This document shows positions 10,025 to 21,284 of a stretch of 64,000 bases of DNA, in pieces. The translations under genes and the position numbers were made by a program. Numbering within the stretch: the first letter of the stretch is position 1; each line of letters starts with the position of its first letter. Below the pieces are notes generated by a model. The model did no database searches and was not told where the DNA came from. It was given only the letters and a program-made list of their open reading frames with translations. Location: the NCBI GenBank assembly GCA_963932465.1, contig OZ010795.1:517705451-517769450 (forward strand), read 5' to 3'. Origin of the DNA: Maratus speciosus. Its lineage: Eukaryota; Arthropoda; Arachnida; Araneae; Salticidae.

Positions 10025-11195
10025 TTCCACTAAAAAAGTTTTATAGGAGCAAAAACTGTTCATAGGAATTTAATCATTTTTAGATCATTTTATGCGTTAG
10101 AATTTGCCGGAGTGCAGATTGCATTAATTTTTTTATTTTGACTAATTTTTTGAGGTTTTATTTCTATTTTAAATTCAGATTTTCAGCATTTCTAGAGATA
10201 TTTTTAACAGATTTTAGAAAGTGATATTAATTTAAACTGTTGCCAACTGTATAAACAGCGGAAACAATAATATTTGCTTCAAAAAAAAAGAAATATTTAT
10301 ACGTGTAAATAAATTAAAAATTTATTTACACGTGACTATTATAAACAGAAAAAACATTTGGAATTAGAATTAAATAATTATGTACAAAAAGCAGGAACTT
10401 ATTAAAAATTACGTCATAAAAACTATAATTACGCGTGAATTTTAAGAGAGAAAGGAATTTGTAAAGCAATAAATTTATTAACATGCGTTAGAAGTCTTAA
10501 ATAGGAGAAATTACGTCATATTTACGTCATTTTACAGTTATTACATAAAATGAACACAAAATAATATTGCAAAACGGTTTAAATTTAGAAATTGCGCTAG
10601 ACATTTATTTGATATTTTAAGAGGATACTTTTCAACTATTTTTGTTAGGAAAGCGCAAATAATATTTAATTTCTAACACAAGTATTTTCACGTGAATATT
10701 AAAAAGAGAAAGAATAGTTTGGTCAAAATTACGTCAGATTAAAAACGATTAATTTAAAATGTCTCATTTAAAAGAACTTTCTTTTCACTTTGTTAAAAAA
10801 TACCAGGAGACAAAGACTCTGTTTACTTAATTCCTTTTATATTAGCTCATTTTGAAATGTTGTTACACGTGTCTACGTCATCAAGTTTTTATTTCGACGT
10901 TTTATTTGTATTTTTATTAATGTTGTACTAATTTATTTGTTTTTTCGTTATTTAAAATAAAAATTATGTCAATTTGTATAATTTGGCGAGTGGTTTGGCG
11001 ATTTATATAATTTGGCGAATTTGGTCGACAGGATAATCAAGTAGTACCGCAACGGATTTGCCGTTAAAATTCCCCAATCAAAGAGAACTGAATAGAAATC
11101 CGTTTATAGAGAGATCGCCACTGTTTTTTAAATTATAATTTAATCTTTCGAAATCTTTTTAAAGCCGATCAAATTAGCGTGCATTTAGAGTTTAC
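10025..11195. other. AT-rich non-coding stretch, partly of a repeat family shared with 54.3 kb
   Basis: No gene was seen. GGTCGACAGGATAATCAAGT near 11021-11040, inside AATTTGGCGA context, matches GGTCGACGGGATAATCAACT near 54400. This marks a dispersed repeat that probably extends to the hairpin at 11231-11247. Confidence 0.45.
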
Positions 11196-12003
11196 GGTGT
11201 CTGGACGGGGGTTGGCGAGCGTAAGCTCGTAGGGGGCCGAGCCCCCTAGTCTATTAAAAAATAATTAAACACGTATTTCAGCAATTTTAGAATTCCCTTT
11301 ATGGGCGTTAAAGGTGGGGGTCGAAAATTTTAAAACATTTGGCATATCTCAGCACTTGTTTTAGGTAGGCGCGTGAAATTCCAGAAAATAAATGTACTAA
11401 AAAAATTATTAAACACATATTTCAGCGATTTTAGAAATTCCCCCTAAAGGGGTTAAAGAGGGATCGAAACTTTTAGGCATGCAGCATATCTCAGCAGCTG
11501 TTTTAAGTAGGAACATGGAATTCAAGATAAGAAACCTATTAAAAAATAATTAAAGATGTATTCCAACGGTTTCAGAAATTGCTGGACTTCTCAAAGATGA
11601 TTAAAGGTAGGGTCTAAACTTTTAAGTCATTTCGCCATATATTAGCAGCCGTTCTAGGTAGAAGCGAAAAATTCAGAATAATAAAAGTATTAAAAAAATA
11701 ATTAAACATCTATTTCAGTGATTTTAGAAATCCCCACCCCCACTCCTAAGAAAATTAAAGGGAGTGTTGAAACTTTTGGGTTATTTTGCAATATCCCAGC
11801 ATCAGTTTTAGGTAAAGACATGAATTTCAGGATAACTAATCTATTAAAACATACTTAAACATTATTTTACCGATTTTAGAAATTTCCATCTAAAGGCATT
11901 TAATGGGGTGGTCGGAAGTTTTAGGTCATTTCGAAGTATCTCAGCTGCAGTTTTAGGTAGAAGGGGGAAATTCATGACCTACTAAACAAACCTACTAAAA
12001 CTA
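11196..12003. repeat. Hairpin-ended element with five ~150 bp minisatellite units
   Basis: A GC-rich terminus contains the hairpin AGGGGGCCGAGCCCCCT (11231-11247) followed by AGT. Five units then restart near 11250, 11395, 11536, 11687 and 11841, each with TATTAAAAAATAATTAAAC, ATTTCAGCGATTTTAG and TTTTAGGTAG. The unit is the same family as 4495-4997. The same GC-rich terminus occurs inverted at 55562-55640. A terminal stem-loop plus an internal tandem array is the layout of Helentron/HINE-type rolling-circle derivatives; that assignment is inference. Confidence 0.7.
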
Positions 12004-12024
12004 GTCGGATGTACCAATCCCAAA

Positions 12025-12756
12025 ACTTTCTTCCATCTCATGCTTCAAAATTCGCTATGACACTGTCAAAATTAAATGGCAATATATCACCCTCATGAGG
12101 ATTCTAAATATATGAAATTCCGTGCATTAGTTATTGAGATAGGACTATCGCTGAAATCGTGTAAATCCAGAAAAATGCAGCCTAGCAGCGCCACCTATTG
12201 GATGATTTATACCAAAACCTAATCAGCAAAAAATTATGTCAACGTCTGACTGAATCTGAAGTTTGGAGAAAATCTGTGCATTAGTTTTTGAGACAGAGCT
12301 ATTTCGAAAATCGTAAAAAGTGCAGCATAGCAGCGCCACCTAAAGGACGATTAACACTAAAACTTAATCAGCAACAATGTGTGTCAACGTCTAACTAAAT
12401 CTGAAGTTTGATGAAAATTCGCCCATTAGTTCTATAGATAGAGCTATTGCAGAAATCGCGAAAAATGCAACATAGCAGCGCCACCTGTTGGGCAATTTTC
12501 ACCAAAAACTAATCAGCATTAATATATATTAGGGACTACCTGAATATAAATTTTTATTAAATTCCGTGCGTTCTAGTTCTTGAGATAGAGCGCCCACAAT
12601 ATTTGTGGACACAGACTCACAGACTCACAGACAGACATTTTGTAAAAACATGTTTTTTGGGATCTCTGACCCCTAAAACGTGCAAATCCGTTGAAAACTG
12701 GAAGTTGAAAATTCTCACGAATACAATACTTTCTTCTTGTAAAGATAGAAGAAAGT
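12025..12756 (+). mobile_element. Helitron-like non-autonomous element with 'GCAGCGCCACCT' minisatellite core
   Basis: It starts ACTTTCTTCCATCT and ends with the hairpin ACTTTCTTCT...AGAAGAAAGT (12728-12756). Inside are three ~145 bp units, each with CATTAGTTYTTGAGATAGAGC, ATGCAGCATAGCAGCGCCACC (with variants) and a final AATCAGCA. A CAGACTCACAGACAGACATT tract and CCTAAAACGTGCAAATCCG precede the hairpin. The same organisation recurs at 61699-63723. No transposase is encoded. Confidence 0.7.
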
Positions 12757-13345
12757 AAAAGTAATTAAACACAGGTACTTTAAGTTATTTTAGAGTTATT
12801 TTTTCTATTAAGTGGTCAGCATCGACTTTGAAACGGATAATGTAAGATTATAGAAATAAGACAACAATTATGGATATTTGATTAGAAATTAAGAAAAAAA
12901 AATTGTTAATTTAATCTTTGCTAGAGATATTTCGTTTGATTCAATTTTCTTATAGAGAAACCGACCAGCGAAGCGGGTGAAGGCTGCTAGTAAACAATAA
13001 ATAAATAAATATACAACCTTAGTTTGCTTATTTTTATTAACTAACTAGCAGATCTACCCGGCTTCGTTCGAGTCAATAATAATAGTGTTCCCGGGTAAAA
13101 TACATTAAAAGGAAATAATACGGTAGTGACAATAACTGAGATTGATGCATTCCTGTGCACGAATCGTTAAAAAGATCAGTAAGTAAAACAGTCTTAATTA
13201 CGCCTACTATTAACTATACCATAATAATATATATTCCAAACAAATGTCAAAACATACATTAAATAAACTTCGAACCATTTAGTTGGGTAGTTATATCCGG
13301 ACAGACGGACAGACTGATAGACGCACCAGACGAGGACTATAGGTG
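12757..13345. other. Non-coding; two facing ends of a 'CTAGCAG' repeat family
   Basis: GACCAGCGAAGCGGGTGAAG...CTGCTAGT (about 12962-12993) and ACTAGCAGATCTACCCGGCT (from about 13045) are inverted copies of one repeat end, about 50 bp apart. A GGACAGACGGACAGACTGAT tract lies near 13298. A third copy of the end is at 55858. The family is not identified. Confidence 0.45.
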
Positions 13346-13880
13346 CTACGTATTTATACAATTACGAACGCACATAAAAACTGTCTTTAGAATTCTTTAA
13401 TTTGGACCGCGATTATTCCAAATCCACCGCTTAAATTAGGCTTAATAGATAGCGCGAAATAAAAGTTATTGAATGATAAAGGATTCATTCTGTTTCATTT
13501 CTAAATCGTAGAAACGGGGGAAAAAGTGAATGATATCAATTACAAAATTCCATCTTTACGTACAAGAATAAATTTCAGTTTACAGTTGATTATATTCCTA
13601 AAAAATCAGAGGTCTCAATATCAAATAAACACAAGTCACGTTTTAATTTTAATTTCATTTTATTTTGATACTGTCGCTGATCCAGCCGGTGTTTCCAGGG
13701 ATCACCATAATAGCCTTAAATATACCTTAAATTTTTATGATTTTATATCTTTAACTCGATTTTGTATGGTTAGATAAATATAACTGTATGTAAGGCCCAT
13801 TTAAAATTTTATGAAAAAATATGCATTTTTTAATAGGGAAAAAACATGAGACGAACAGAGTTTTAATGATTTTATTCATA
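13346..13880. other. AT-rich non-coding stretch, nothing recognised
   Basis: An 83-codon frame at 13526-13777 has no protein-like features. It begins at an alternative start and sits in low-complexity AT-rich DNA. No repeats with clear ends were found. Confidence 0.4.
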
Positions 13881-13884
13881 CCCA

Positions 13885-14130
13885 CTGGCCCCACCAGTGG
13901 CCGAGAGGTTCTGCTCTCAAAGCTGGTAGACGGGAGGTGCTGGGTTCGAACCCAATCGCGCCCGTCGGCCTAATCGTTCGGAGTTTTCGTGGTTTTCTTC
14001 GAACCTTGGATTTCCAAGCGTTAGTACGGGTTAGGTTCCCTTAGAAAGACCCCCACGAAGGGTACTCCCCCTTTAGGACCTATATCCCTCGTGTTGATAA
14101 TTGGCCGTCATAAACACAACCAACCAACCA
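13885..14130 (+). mobile_element. tRNA-derived SINE (Ser/Leu-like head)
   Basis: A-box GTGGCCGAGAGG (13897-13908) and B-box GGTTCGAACCC (13943-13953) are both excellent matches to pol III internal promoters with normal spacing. GTGGCCGAGNGG is characteristic of Leu/Ser-type tRNAs. About 180 bp of tRNA-unrelated body follows and ends in the simple tail AACACAACCAACCAACCA. No cloverleaf 3' half is present, so it is a SINE and not a gene. Confidence 0.7.
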
Positions 14131-14575
14131 TACTCAGAGTCCGAATTTTCCTCGCTAATGTTAAACCTATGGGTGCATTCGTATATTTAAAATATCTCCT
14201 GAGAAAAATAATAATTTTAACTTGCTATTTTGTGTATGCTTCTTAAAGGAAGTCTCCTTTTTTTTCTTAGTTCTCAAAATATTTCTAAAATATTTGCTTA
14301 ATTCCATATTTTGTACGTTAAAATTTGATAAACTGTGAGTAAAATTTCATATAAAATTAAGTATATATTTTATAAATATTTTTATAACGAAGAAAAAGAA
14401 CATTCTGTAAGAAGTGAAAACAGAAAAAAAAGAAGTTAAAATTATTAATTTCTCGAAGCGATATTTTAAATATTCAAATGCATGTCTAAGCGTTTTCATC
14501 GAAGTTTCTCATATTTTATTAAAAAAAAAAAAACTTTTACGAACGTATGTCTAACGTGCTAATTACGGCCCAACG
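14131..14575. other. AT-rich non-coding stretch, nothing recognised
   Basis: Homopolymer-rich DNA without coding frame or recognisable repeat ends. Confidence 0.4.
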
Positions 14576-14577
14576 TA

Positions 14578-15876
14578 CACTGGCCTCCAAAAGTTAAGGT
14601 ACAGGGACTGGATGCTTTTGATTGCACACGTTTTATCGAATATCTACAAAAATTATTGGCAAATTGTTCTTGAACTTCTGGGATGAAAAGAAAATGTTTG
14701 ATTTCATATTTCTTGGTGGCGATTTAGTAGGGCCGACAATTAGGGGCTAATAATGAATTTAATAATAAAATAATATTTGCGATCAGCTATGCAACAGAAA
14801 AAGCTGGAAATGGTTTGTCACTGCGTTAAATGACTATTTGGGTCCTGTTCAACGTTTGTGTGCATTTGTGTAAGCATAGCACTCATATTCGTGAAGATGT
14901 TATTGTGTCTGAAAAATTCAAAAGGTTTTTGCTTATAGCATACAGAGTTTTCAACCAAATTTAACACAACTTTCCGAAAACTTGCCAAATAATAGTAGCA
15001 ACAGTACACTGCAATTAAAACACGAATATATTGAATATTTGATGAGATATGGGCATTTTTATGAGATAATTTTTAACTACGCATGCGCGGAACATTTCAA
15101 AATTTTTATTCCATAATTTGGTAGTCAGTATTTTGGGGCAACTTCTATAAAAAGTCCAGTCAAATGTTGTGAAAACGTAGAAAGATATAGTGAGTTGATT
15201 GAAAATTTGTGGAAAATCGCTTATGATAAAGCTATTTTTATGAAGCAACTCACTATATTGACCCTATCTTTGTGAATTTTTGCGATATTTGACTGGACTT
15301 TTTACATAAGTTGCCCCAAAATACTGACTACCAAATTATGAAATAAAAATTTTGAAATCCTTCTCGCATGCGCAGTTAAAAATTATCTCATAAAAATACC
15401 CATATCTCAACAAATATTCAATATATTCATGTTTTAATTCCAGTATACTGTTGTTACTATTCTTTGGCAAGTTTTAAGAAGTTGTGTTAAATTTGGTTGA
15501 AAACTCTGTATGCTATAAGCAAAAAACGTTTGAATTTTTCACAGACACAATAACATCTTCGCGAATATGAGTGCTATGCTTATACAAATGCACACAAACG
15601 TTGAACAGGGCCCAAATAGTCATTTAACGCAGTGACAAACCACTTCCAGAATTTTCTGTTACATAGGTGATCGCAAATATTATTTTATTATTAAATTTAT
15701 TATTAGTCCCCTAAATGTCCTCCCGACTAAATCTTCACCAAGAAATATGAAATCAAACATGTTCTTTCCATCCCAGAAGTTCAAGAACAATTCGTCAATA
15801 ATTTTTGTAGATATTCGACAAAACGTGTGTAATCGAAAGCATCCAGTCCCTGTACCTTAACTTTTGGAGGCCAGTG
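14578..15876. mobile_element. Tc1-type foldback element (1.3 kb palindrome), TA target duplication
   Basis: Both ends read CACTGGCCTCCAAAAGTTAA inward and continue complementary for about 600 bp per arm, with the centre near 15227. TA lies directly outside each end (14576-14577 and 15877-15878). The CACTGGCC...AAAAGTTAAGG start resembles Tc1-family termini. No transposase frame survives; the small ORFs at 14818-15009 and 15015-15248 are arm sequence. The arms are more alike than in the 2298-3718 element but carry scattered substitutions. Confidence 0.85.
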
Positions 15877-15878
15877 TA

Positions 15879-17370
15879 TATTCCAATACTTAGCTACAGG
15901 ATCGTGTGAAAGGGGGGAGGACGAAGTAGGTGGTTGCCCCGTGGGTGGAAATCGAGGGGAGGCGTCAAATTTATACTACCAATCTCATTTTTCTTTCTTT
16001 TTAATGTATAAACAATGATAGATATCGGGAATTTTTTCCCAGTGAAAGTACTTACTTTTTACATTTCAAAGTTATTGCATCGTCCATTACCCCACATCCA
16101 AAAACAAATTACTGACTAAGTACAACTTTCTTGCCAACAATTATACAGTATTGTTAGATGCATATTTTCCACGACCATTTCCCAGATCCCCTTTGCCATA
16201 ATATAACAGCAAATTAAGTTTTTTTTTTTTTTTTTTTACTTATTTGAAATTTCTGAATTAAAAATTTTAAAGTTACAAAATAAGTGCGAAATATGTATTC
16301 AACAGAATTTATTTCTGTTTCTGCACTTCGCCAATTTTGTGCCACCTGTCACAGAGAGAAGTCGAAGATTGGGGTCGACAAATTTAAACTTTGGCCCAGG
16401 TGCACTTTTCTGTTCGCACAGTCCTGCTGAACTAATAAACTTCATATTTTTAAATCGTATATATCATAGAATGATAATATAATATAGATAATAAAATGTA
16501 TGAAAAATACTACTACTTTCACATCTAATATGCATAATTATTTTTTATTTTGAAAGATCTATCCTTTACAATATTTTAAATATTTATGTTTTTCGTTCAC
16601 GGTTACTTTCACCAGATCTATACATTCCCCGACAGTGATTATAAACTTTTTAATAAATAAAGTTAATACCACTTCACAGTAACCCTTTCAGGTGCAAAGT
16701 ACTTTTCTTCTTAAAATTTTGAAATGACAGGTTCACGCCAGGATTTAGAAAATTTTATTTGAAAATAAGTAAAAGCTTTTCTTCACGTACAGTATAAATG
16801 CAAAATTTTATTTCAAAATTCTGGTGTCAGTGTGGCATTTCGGAATTAAAATTAAGAGGGATATATTATATCCCACTGAACCTCAAGGGGTTAAACATTT
16901 AAGAACAAATCTAGGCCAATAATATGCAAAGGAAAGGTTATTTCAAATTTTATAGAGAGACTCGGAGCACTTAACAAGACCTCAGTTGGAGAGGGACCCT
17001 CTGGTTGAGGGACCCTCTGCACGGTCAGGAATTTCCAAACAGGAATCAGTGAACATTTCTACAAAAAATTCAGATTTTTCTTAACATACAATTAAGATTC
17101 CTTTAAAGAAAACTGCATACATATTTATGGGATAAATTTACAGTATATATTTGAAAATTACGATGTCTTTGCAAGACAGAAAATACACAATAGCAGCATT
17201 AATAATTACTTAGATTCTTATAGATGTTTCAACATTCAAATAAGGATTCATTAAAAAATTAATGTAGTTTAGAATAAAAGAAAAAAAAAAAAAGGAGATT
17301 TAGAAACATCATAACTTTTGAAGCTGTATAATAAAAAGTAGATTTGTGAAAATATTTCTATGTCATTTAT
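15879..17370. other. AT-rich non-coding stretch
   Basis: No gene was found. A short tandem GAGGGACCCTCTG motif occurs twice near 16992-17020, and a poly-T run lies near 16220. A poly-A run near 17280 precedes the next repeat. Confidence 0.4.
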
Positions 17371-17374
17371 TAAG

Positions 17375-18185
17375 GCTTTTCTAAAATCCAAAAGAGCTAC
17401 TTTCTGATACATTTCTGAATTAATTTCTTTTCGGAAACGTATAAGATTGACAGGTGTTGTCATTCAGAAACTATGTAATCGAATGGTGTTATCGTTTTTT
17501 GATAAAGGCAATATATCTATGAGGAAATCCTGTTAAAGGTAGCATTTTGAATAGAATTTCCGGAAGCGACATCAAGGGAAAGAAGAAAAACCCGAAGCCA
17601 TGACAAGACTCTCTTATATGTCGACAAACAATTTATTTATCAAAAATGGAAAACACAATTCGATTCTAAATCCCTTCAATAGTTAGGCTTGTCAATTTTA
17701 TGCCTTTGCAGTTAAATGTTTGTCAGAAAATGTGTCAAAGTTTCGCGTTTGAGAACCACCTTAAGGTATAATTCCAAATATGAGTAAAACGTTTTAACAC
17801 ATTTACAAATTCATTTTTTAACGGAAAGATATAAAATTGGAAGGCCTGACTATGGAAGCGATTTGAAATCGAACTGTGTTTTCCATTTTTTGATAAATAA
17901 ATTACCTATTGAGTTATAAGCAATTTTGATCATGTAACAAAGACGTTTTTCACCCTTCCTTGGGTGGTTATTCTTCTTTCACACGGAAATTAGGTTCAAA
18001 CGCCCACTTTGACACTATTTTCTGACAGATCTATTGCGTTTTTTAAAAAAAACGGAAAACACAGTTCGATTACATAGTTTCTGAACAACAACACCTGCTA
18101 GTTTTATGCATTTCCGAACAAAAATAAATTAAAACTTATGTCATAAATTTGCCCTTTTGGTTTTGAGAACAGCCTTAAATAAAAT
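17375..18185. repeat. Inverted-repeat cluster of the family also found at 210-620
   Basis: The left arm (TCAGAAACTATGTAATCGAA near 17463) and the right arm (TTCGATTACATAGTTTCTGA near 18061) are inverted copies with long flanking similarity. Between them GGAAAACACAATTCGATT (17647) and CGAACTGTGTTTTCC (17871) are further copies in alternating orientation. This looks like nested or repeatedly inverted insertions of one MITE-like repeat. No clear target duplication was found. Confidence 0.6.
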
Positions 18186-18261
18186 AGGAAGAGCACTTAT
18201 TTTTTTTTTTTTTTACGCAAACTTTTCTTTCTCAGCAGGATAATTCAGCTAGTTAACTTTA

Positions 18262-18665
18262 TTGGTTATAAATCTGGTGTGATATTTATGAATCAGCTCA
18301 ATAGAATAAAATCGCAGGTAATGGAAAAGTCAGAAACAGGTGGACACGTAATTACAGAAGATTGACTTTTTTAACACAATTAGTAAAATTGGTAAATAAA
18401 TCATATGAGATTTAATTTTTCGAACTGGGCGAAAAATGTCCAGGCTAGGATTCGAACCAGGAATATCTTGGCTGAAGCCGCCAGTTCTCTACCAATTATG
18501 CTGTCCGGGAGAAGCTGGAATTACTAATTCACCCACTTAACCTTACTAATTATAACTTCTGGTCTGATAATTATGATCAGCTCAACAAAATTAAATCGCA
18601 TATAATGGAAACGCCAGAAAACGCTGGACACGTAATTACACAAGATTAAATTATTTTAACACAAA
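18262..18665 (-). repeat. tRNA-like sequence between two ~115 bp direct repeats
   Basis: The direct repeats are at about 18262-18380 and 18547-18663; both contain GGACACGTAATTACA and GATCAGCTCAA-type motifs. Between them, about 18437-18510 on the minus strand reads as a tRNA-like segment with B-box GGTTCGAATCC and an A-box-like GCATAATTGGTAG, but an imperfect acceptor stem. This may be a tRNA-derived SINE with duplicated flanks. It is unlikely to be a working tRNA gene. Confidence 0.5.
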
Positions 18666-18769
18666 AATTTCCCGGGTTGAATTTTAAATTTTTGCACCGG
18701 GCCGGGCCAGGACCTGAAAATTCCGGTAGTGCAGATTTCTAGCTGTCTATCCTAAATGAAATCTGAATC

Positions 18770-19430
18770 CCCTTTGTTGTGACATAAAAATGACGTATGG
18801 GGCATATATCATGGGGTCGTAAATCAGGAATTCTCGAGATAATAAAATGTTCCAGTTCTGGATTTGTGACCCCTGATTTAAGTCCCCATCTACTGTGACG
18901 TCGTCAAAATGACGTATGGGGATACATATCATGGGGATGTTAATCAAGATTTCGTCGAAAGTAAAATGCTCCAGCACTGGATTTGTGCCCCCATTTTTTG
19001 TGACGTCAAAATGACGTATGGGGGCATAAATCATGGGGACATTAATCAGGCTCTCAATGAAAGAAAAATTCTCCATCACTGGATTTGTGTCCCCTTCTGA
19101 TATGGGGGCATATATCATGGGGATGTTAATCAGGATTTTGTCAAAAGTGAAATGCTCGAGCACTGGATTTGTTCCCCCATTTTTTGTGGCGTCAAAATGA
19201 CGTATGGGGACTTAAATCATGGGGACTTTAATCAGGCTCTCAATGAAAGGAGATTTCTCTAGCATTGGATTTGTGTCCCTTTCAGATATGGGGGCATATA
19301 TCATGGGGGCATTAATCAGGATTTCGTGAAAAGTGAAATGATCCAGCACTGTATTTATATCCCCATTTCTTGTGACGTCAAAATGACATATGGGGGCATA
19401 TATCATGGGGGCATTAATCAGCGTTTCCAT
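18770..19430. repeat. Satellite array, seven ~90-105 bp units with CRE-like TGACGTCA palindromes
   Basis: Units recur near 18770, 18896, 19000, 19097, 19185, 19284 and 19371. The shared core is ATGACGTATGGGGGCATA, ATCATGGGG, TTAATCAGG and CCAGCACTGGATTTGTG. Units alternate between two types (one with GATTTCGTSAAAAGTGAAATG, one with GCTCTCAATGAAAG), giving a higher-order period near 186 bp. Three units retain a perfect or near-perfect TGACGTCAAAATGACG. The short ORFs across the array are by-products of the repeat. Confidence 0.85.
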
Positions 19431-19439
19431 TTATATACA

Positions 19440-20045
19440 TATAAACATTTTATTTATACATGTATAAAATATTATTTTTTATATACAAATTATTTATGTT
19501 GGTATATAAAAATAAATAAACGGGTTCTTTACATTAAATAAATTGTATACATATGGAAAAAATTGCTTGTGTATATGACACAGTAAATAGGTTACCAGAA
19601 AATACGTTATTATCAAATTTCTTTTTCGTCAAGGCTATTTTCTGTATTTCGCCAAGGCTACTATATCGGAAACATACCGAATTGCTGCTATATTTTGTTA
19701 AATGTTTTATTGTTTAAATATCGTAAATATATCATAACCTAAACTGATTAAAATTTTTAGGTATACTCATTTTTTCTATTTAACAATCATGTTTGGAAAA
19801 GCATATATATAAAATGTTATTCTGCTTGAAATCACGTGACCCCCTTCAAAACTCTGTAATCGAGTTTTGGCGACCAGTATTGGCACAATTGAATGTGTTA
19901 AGGAACTGTTTACGGCCAAATGAACACCCCCTGTTTGAAGGGTTTAGAGGCGGAAATTCTGTGTTTTCAGATTTTTCTGGTTAATTGTGCAACAAACCCG
20001 GCTTACTTATGAAATGTCATGATTCTCCGACATTTAGAAGTACCT
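19440..20045. other. AT-rich non-coding stretch, nothing recognised
   Basis: It begins with TATA-rich simple sequence (19425-19520). No coding frame or repeat ends were recognised. Confidence 0.4.
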
Positions 20046-20049
20046 TAGT

Positions 20050-20310
20050 TATTTGATGAAGCGAAGTGAGTCAGTGACAAAAAAGCGCTTTTTCGAAATT
20101 CAATATTTCGAAAATTACTAAATATAGAAACATGAAATCGTGGAACCTTAGTTCAGTTTCACCATACGAACATGTGTATAAAAGAAACATTTCTATATCT
20201 CTCCCTAAAACGACATTATGAGGGGGTGAAAAGTATGCCGAAATGGTTCAGGAAAAGGTAGCTTACGGCTTGTGCGAACTTGGCGGACGCACTGCCGTGG
20301 TCCCAGATAC
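20050..20310. repeat. Dispersed repeat related to 54690-54970
   Basis: GTGAGTCAGTGACAAAAAAG near 20066 and GAACTTGGCGGACGCACTGCCG near 20277 match GTGAGTCAGTCAGTGTCGAAAAAG and GACTTGGCAGGGGCACTGCCG at 54714 and 54934, in the same order and at similar spacing. The copy at 54.7 kb ends in a good hairpin, GGGGCACTGCCGTGCCCC. The family is unknown. Confidence 0.5.
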
Positions 20311-20839
20311 CAAATATTGCTATTCTGTGTAATTCTTTTTTTAATCTTATCCTAACCCGTTTATGATGAACTTATTTCCGTATTGACAATAAAAGTAGTG
20401 CACATTTAAACTTGTTTTGGCATTTCATAAAACTAAATTCAGCGTAGTAATAATCTTTTCTTTTTACAATGTATCTAAAACAAAACCCTTGTTCAAAGTT
20501 TAAACTTGGGATAGTGCTAAGCTCGCTTCGAAAGGAGGTCGCAAAATTGCAACGCCGCCTTGGTCCGTGACGCGTTTTTCCAGGTATGTTTCTAATTAAC
20601 TTTTAGAAACACGGGAGGCGTATAGAAAGATCCACTCAATGCAAACTAGTCGCGAATCCAATAGTATTTATGTGATTGATTCTAATTAAATTAGTCTGTT
20701 TTAAAAATTTGACGTTTATTGCTTTTATACTGCTACTGCATTACACACATATATCATTAAAAGTTGTTATCCAGGCTTTAAAAGCCGATAGTAAATAGAG
20801 TAGACCGCCCCTGTCATTATGTATGTCCGAACCGTTCGT
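20311..20839. other. Non-coding stretch left of the non-LTR element block
   Basis: It is AT-rich with one GC-richer patch near 20520-20590. No gene or repeat end was recognised. Confidence 0.35.
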
Positions 20840-20853
20840 GTCTTTAAGGGTTA

Positions 20854-21180
20854 GGGTTAGGCAGCCTAAGAGAGACTGCTCAGGGCCGGCTAGGCCTGCC
20901 CCTTAGAGCTTAACGTCTCTCCCGGTATGTTCCCCGACACGTTGGGGCTCGTTAGTGAGTACAGCCCTGTCCGGCCGTATGCAGACGGAGAAACACAAAA
21001 TGCTCAAGGGGCGACGCTCACCCGCTAAGGGCGTCTATGCACCACCGACCACGGAACCCAGAATTTATTTTAAAAAGAACAAAGTGGGATTACAAAAATT
21101 AGACGAATGCCTTCCCGCCAGGAAAACGCCTACTCGCGACAGAGGGCGGGAGTATGAGAACATTTAAAGTAAAAATAAAA
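20854..21180 (-). repeat. GC-rich 3' segment of the LINE block, or an adjoining related tail
   Basis: The left edge reads TTAAGGGTTAGGGTTAGG on the plus strand, a short telomere-like run (about two TTAGGG units). Near 21112-21150 the motif GGCGGGA...GTCGCGAGTAGGCG (minus sense) echoes the one just inside the (ATT)n tract near 21230-21265. This suggests two related 3' ends in tandem. The 70-codon plus-strand frame here has no protein character. Confidence 0.4.
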
Positions 21181-21183
21181 TAA

Positions 21184-21211
21184 AATAAATAATAATAATA
21201 ATAATAATAAA
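21184..21211 (-). repeat. (ATT)n simple repeat, candidate LINE 3' tail
   Basis: On the minus strand GGCGGCCAGGATCAGTGATG is followed by about eight ATT repeats. Non-LTR elements with RNase H commonly end in short simple repeats instead of poly(A), so this may be the true 3' terminus. Confidence 0.5.
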
Positions 21212-21284
21212 CATCACTGATCCTGGCCGCCGGGGTAGGAACCCCTCTCGCGACAAGGGGCGGCAGGAAAGGAAAAGAATGGAA

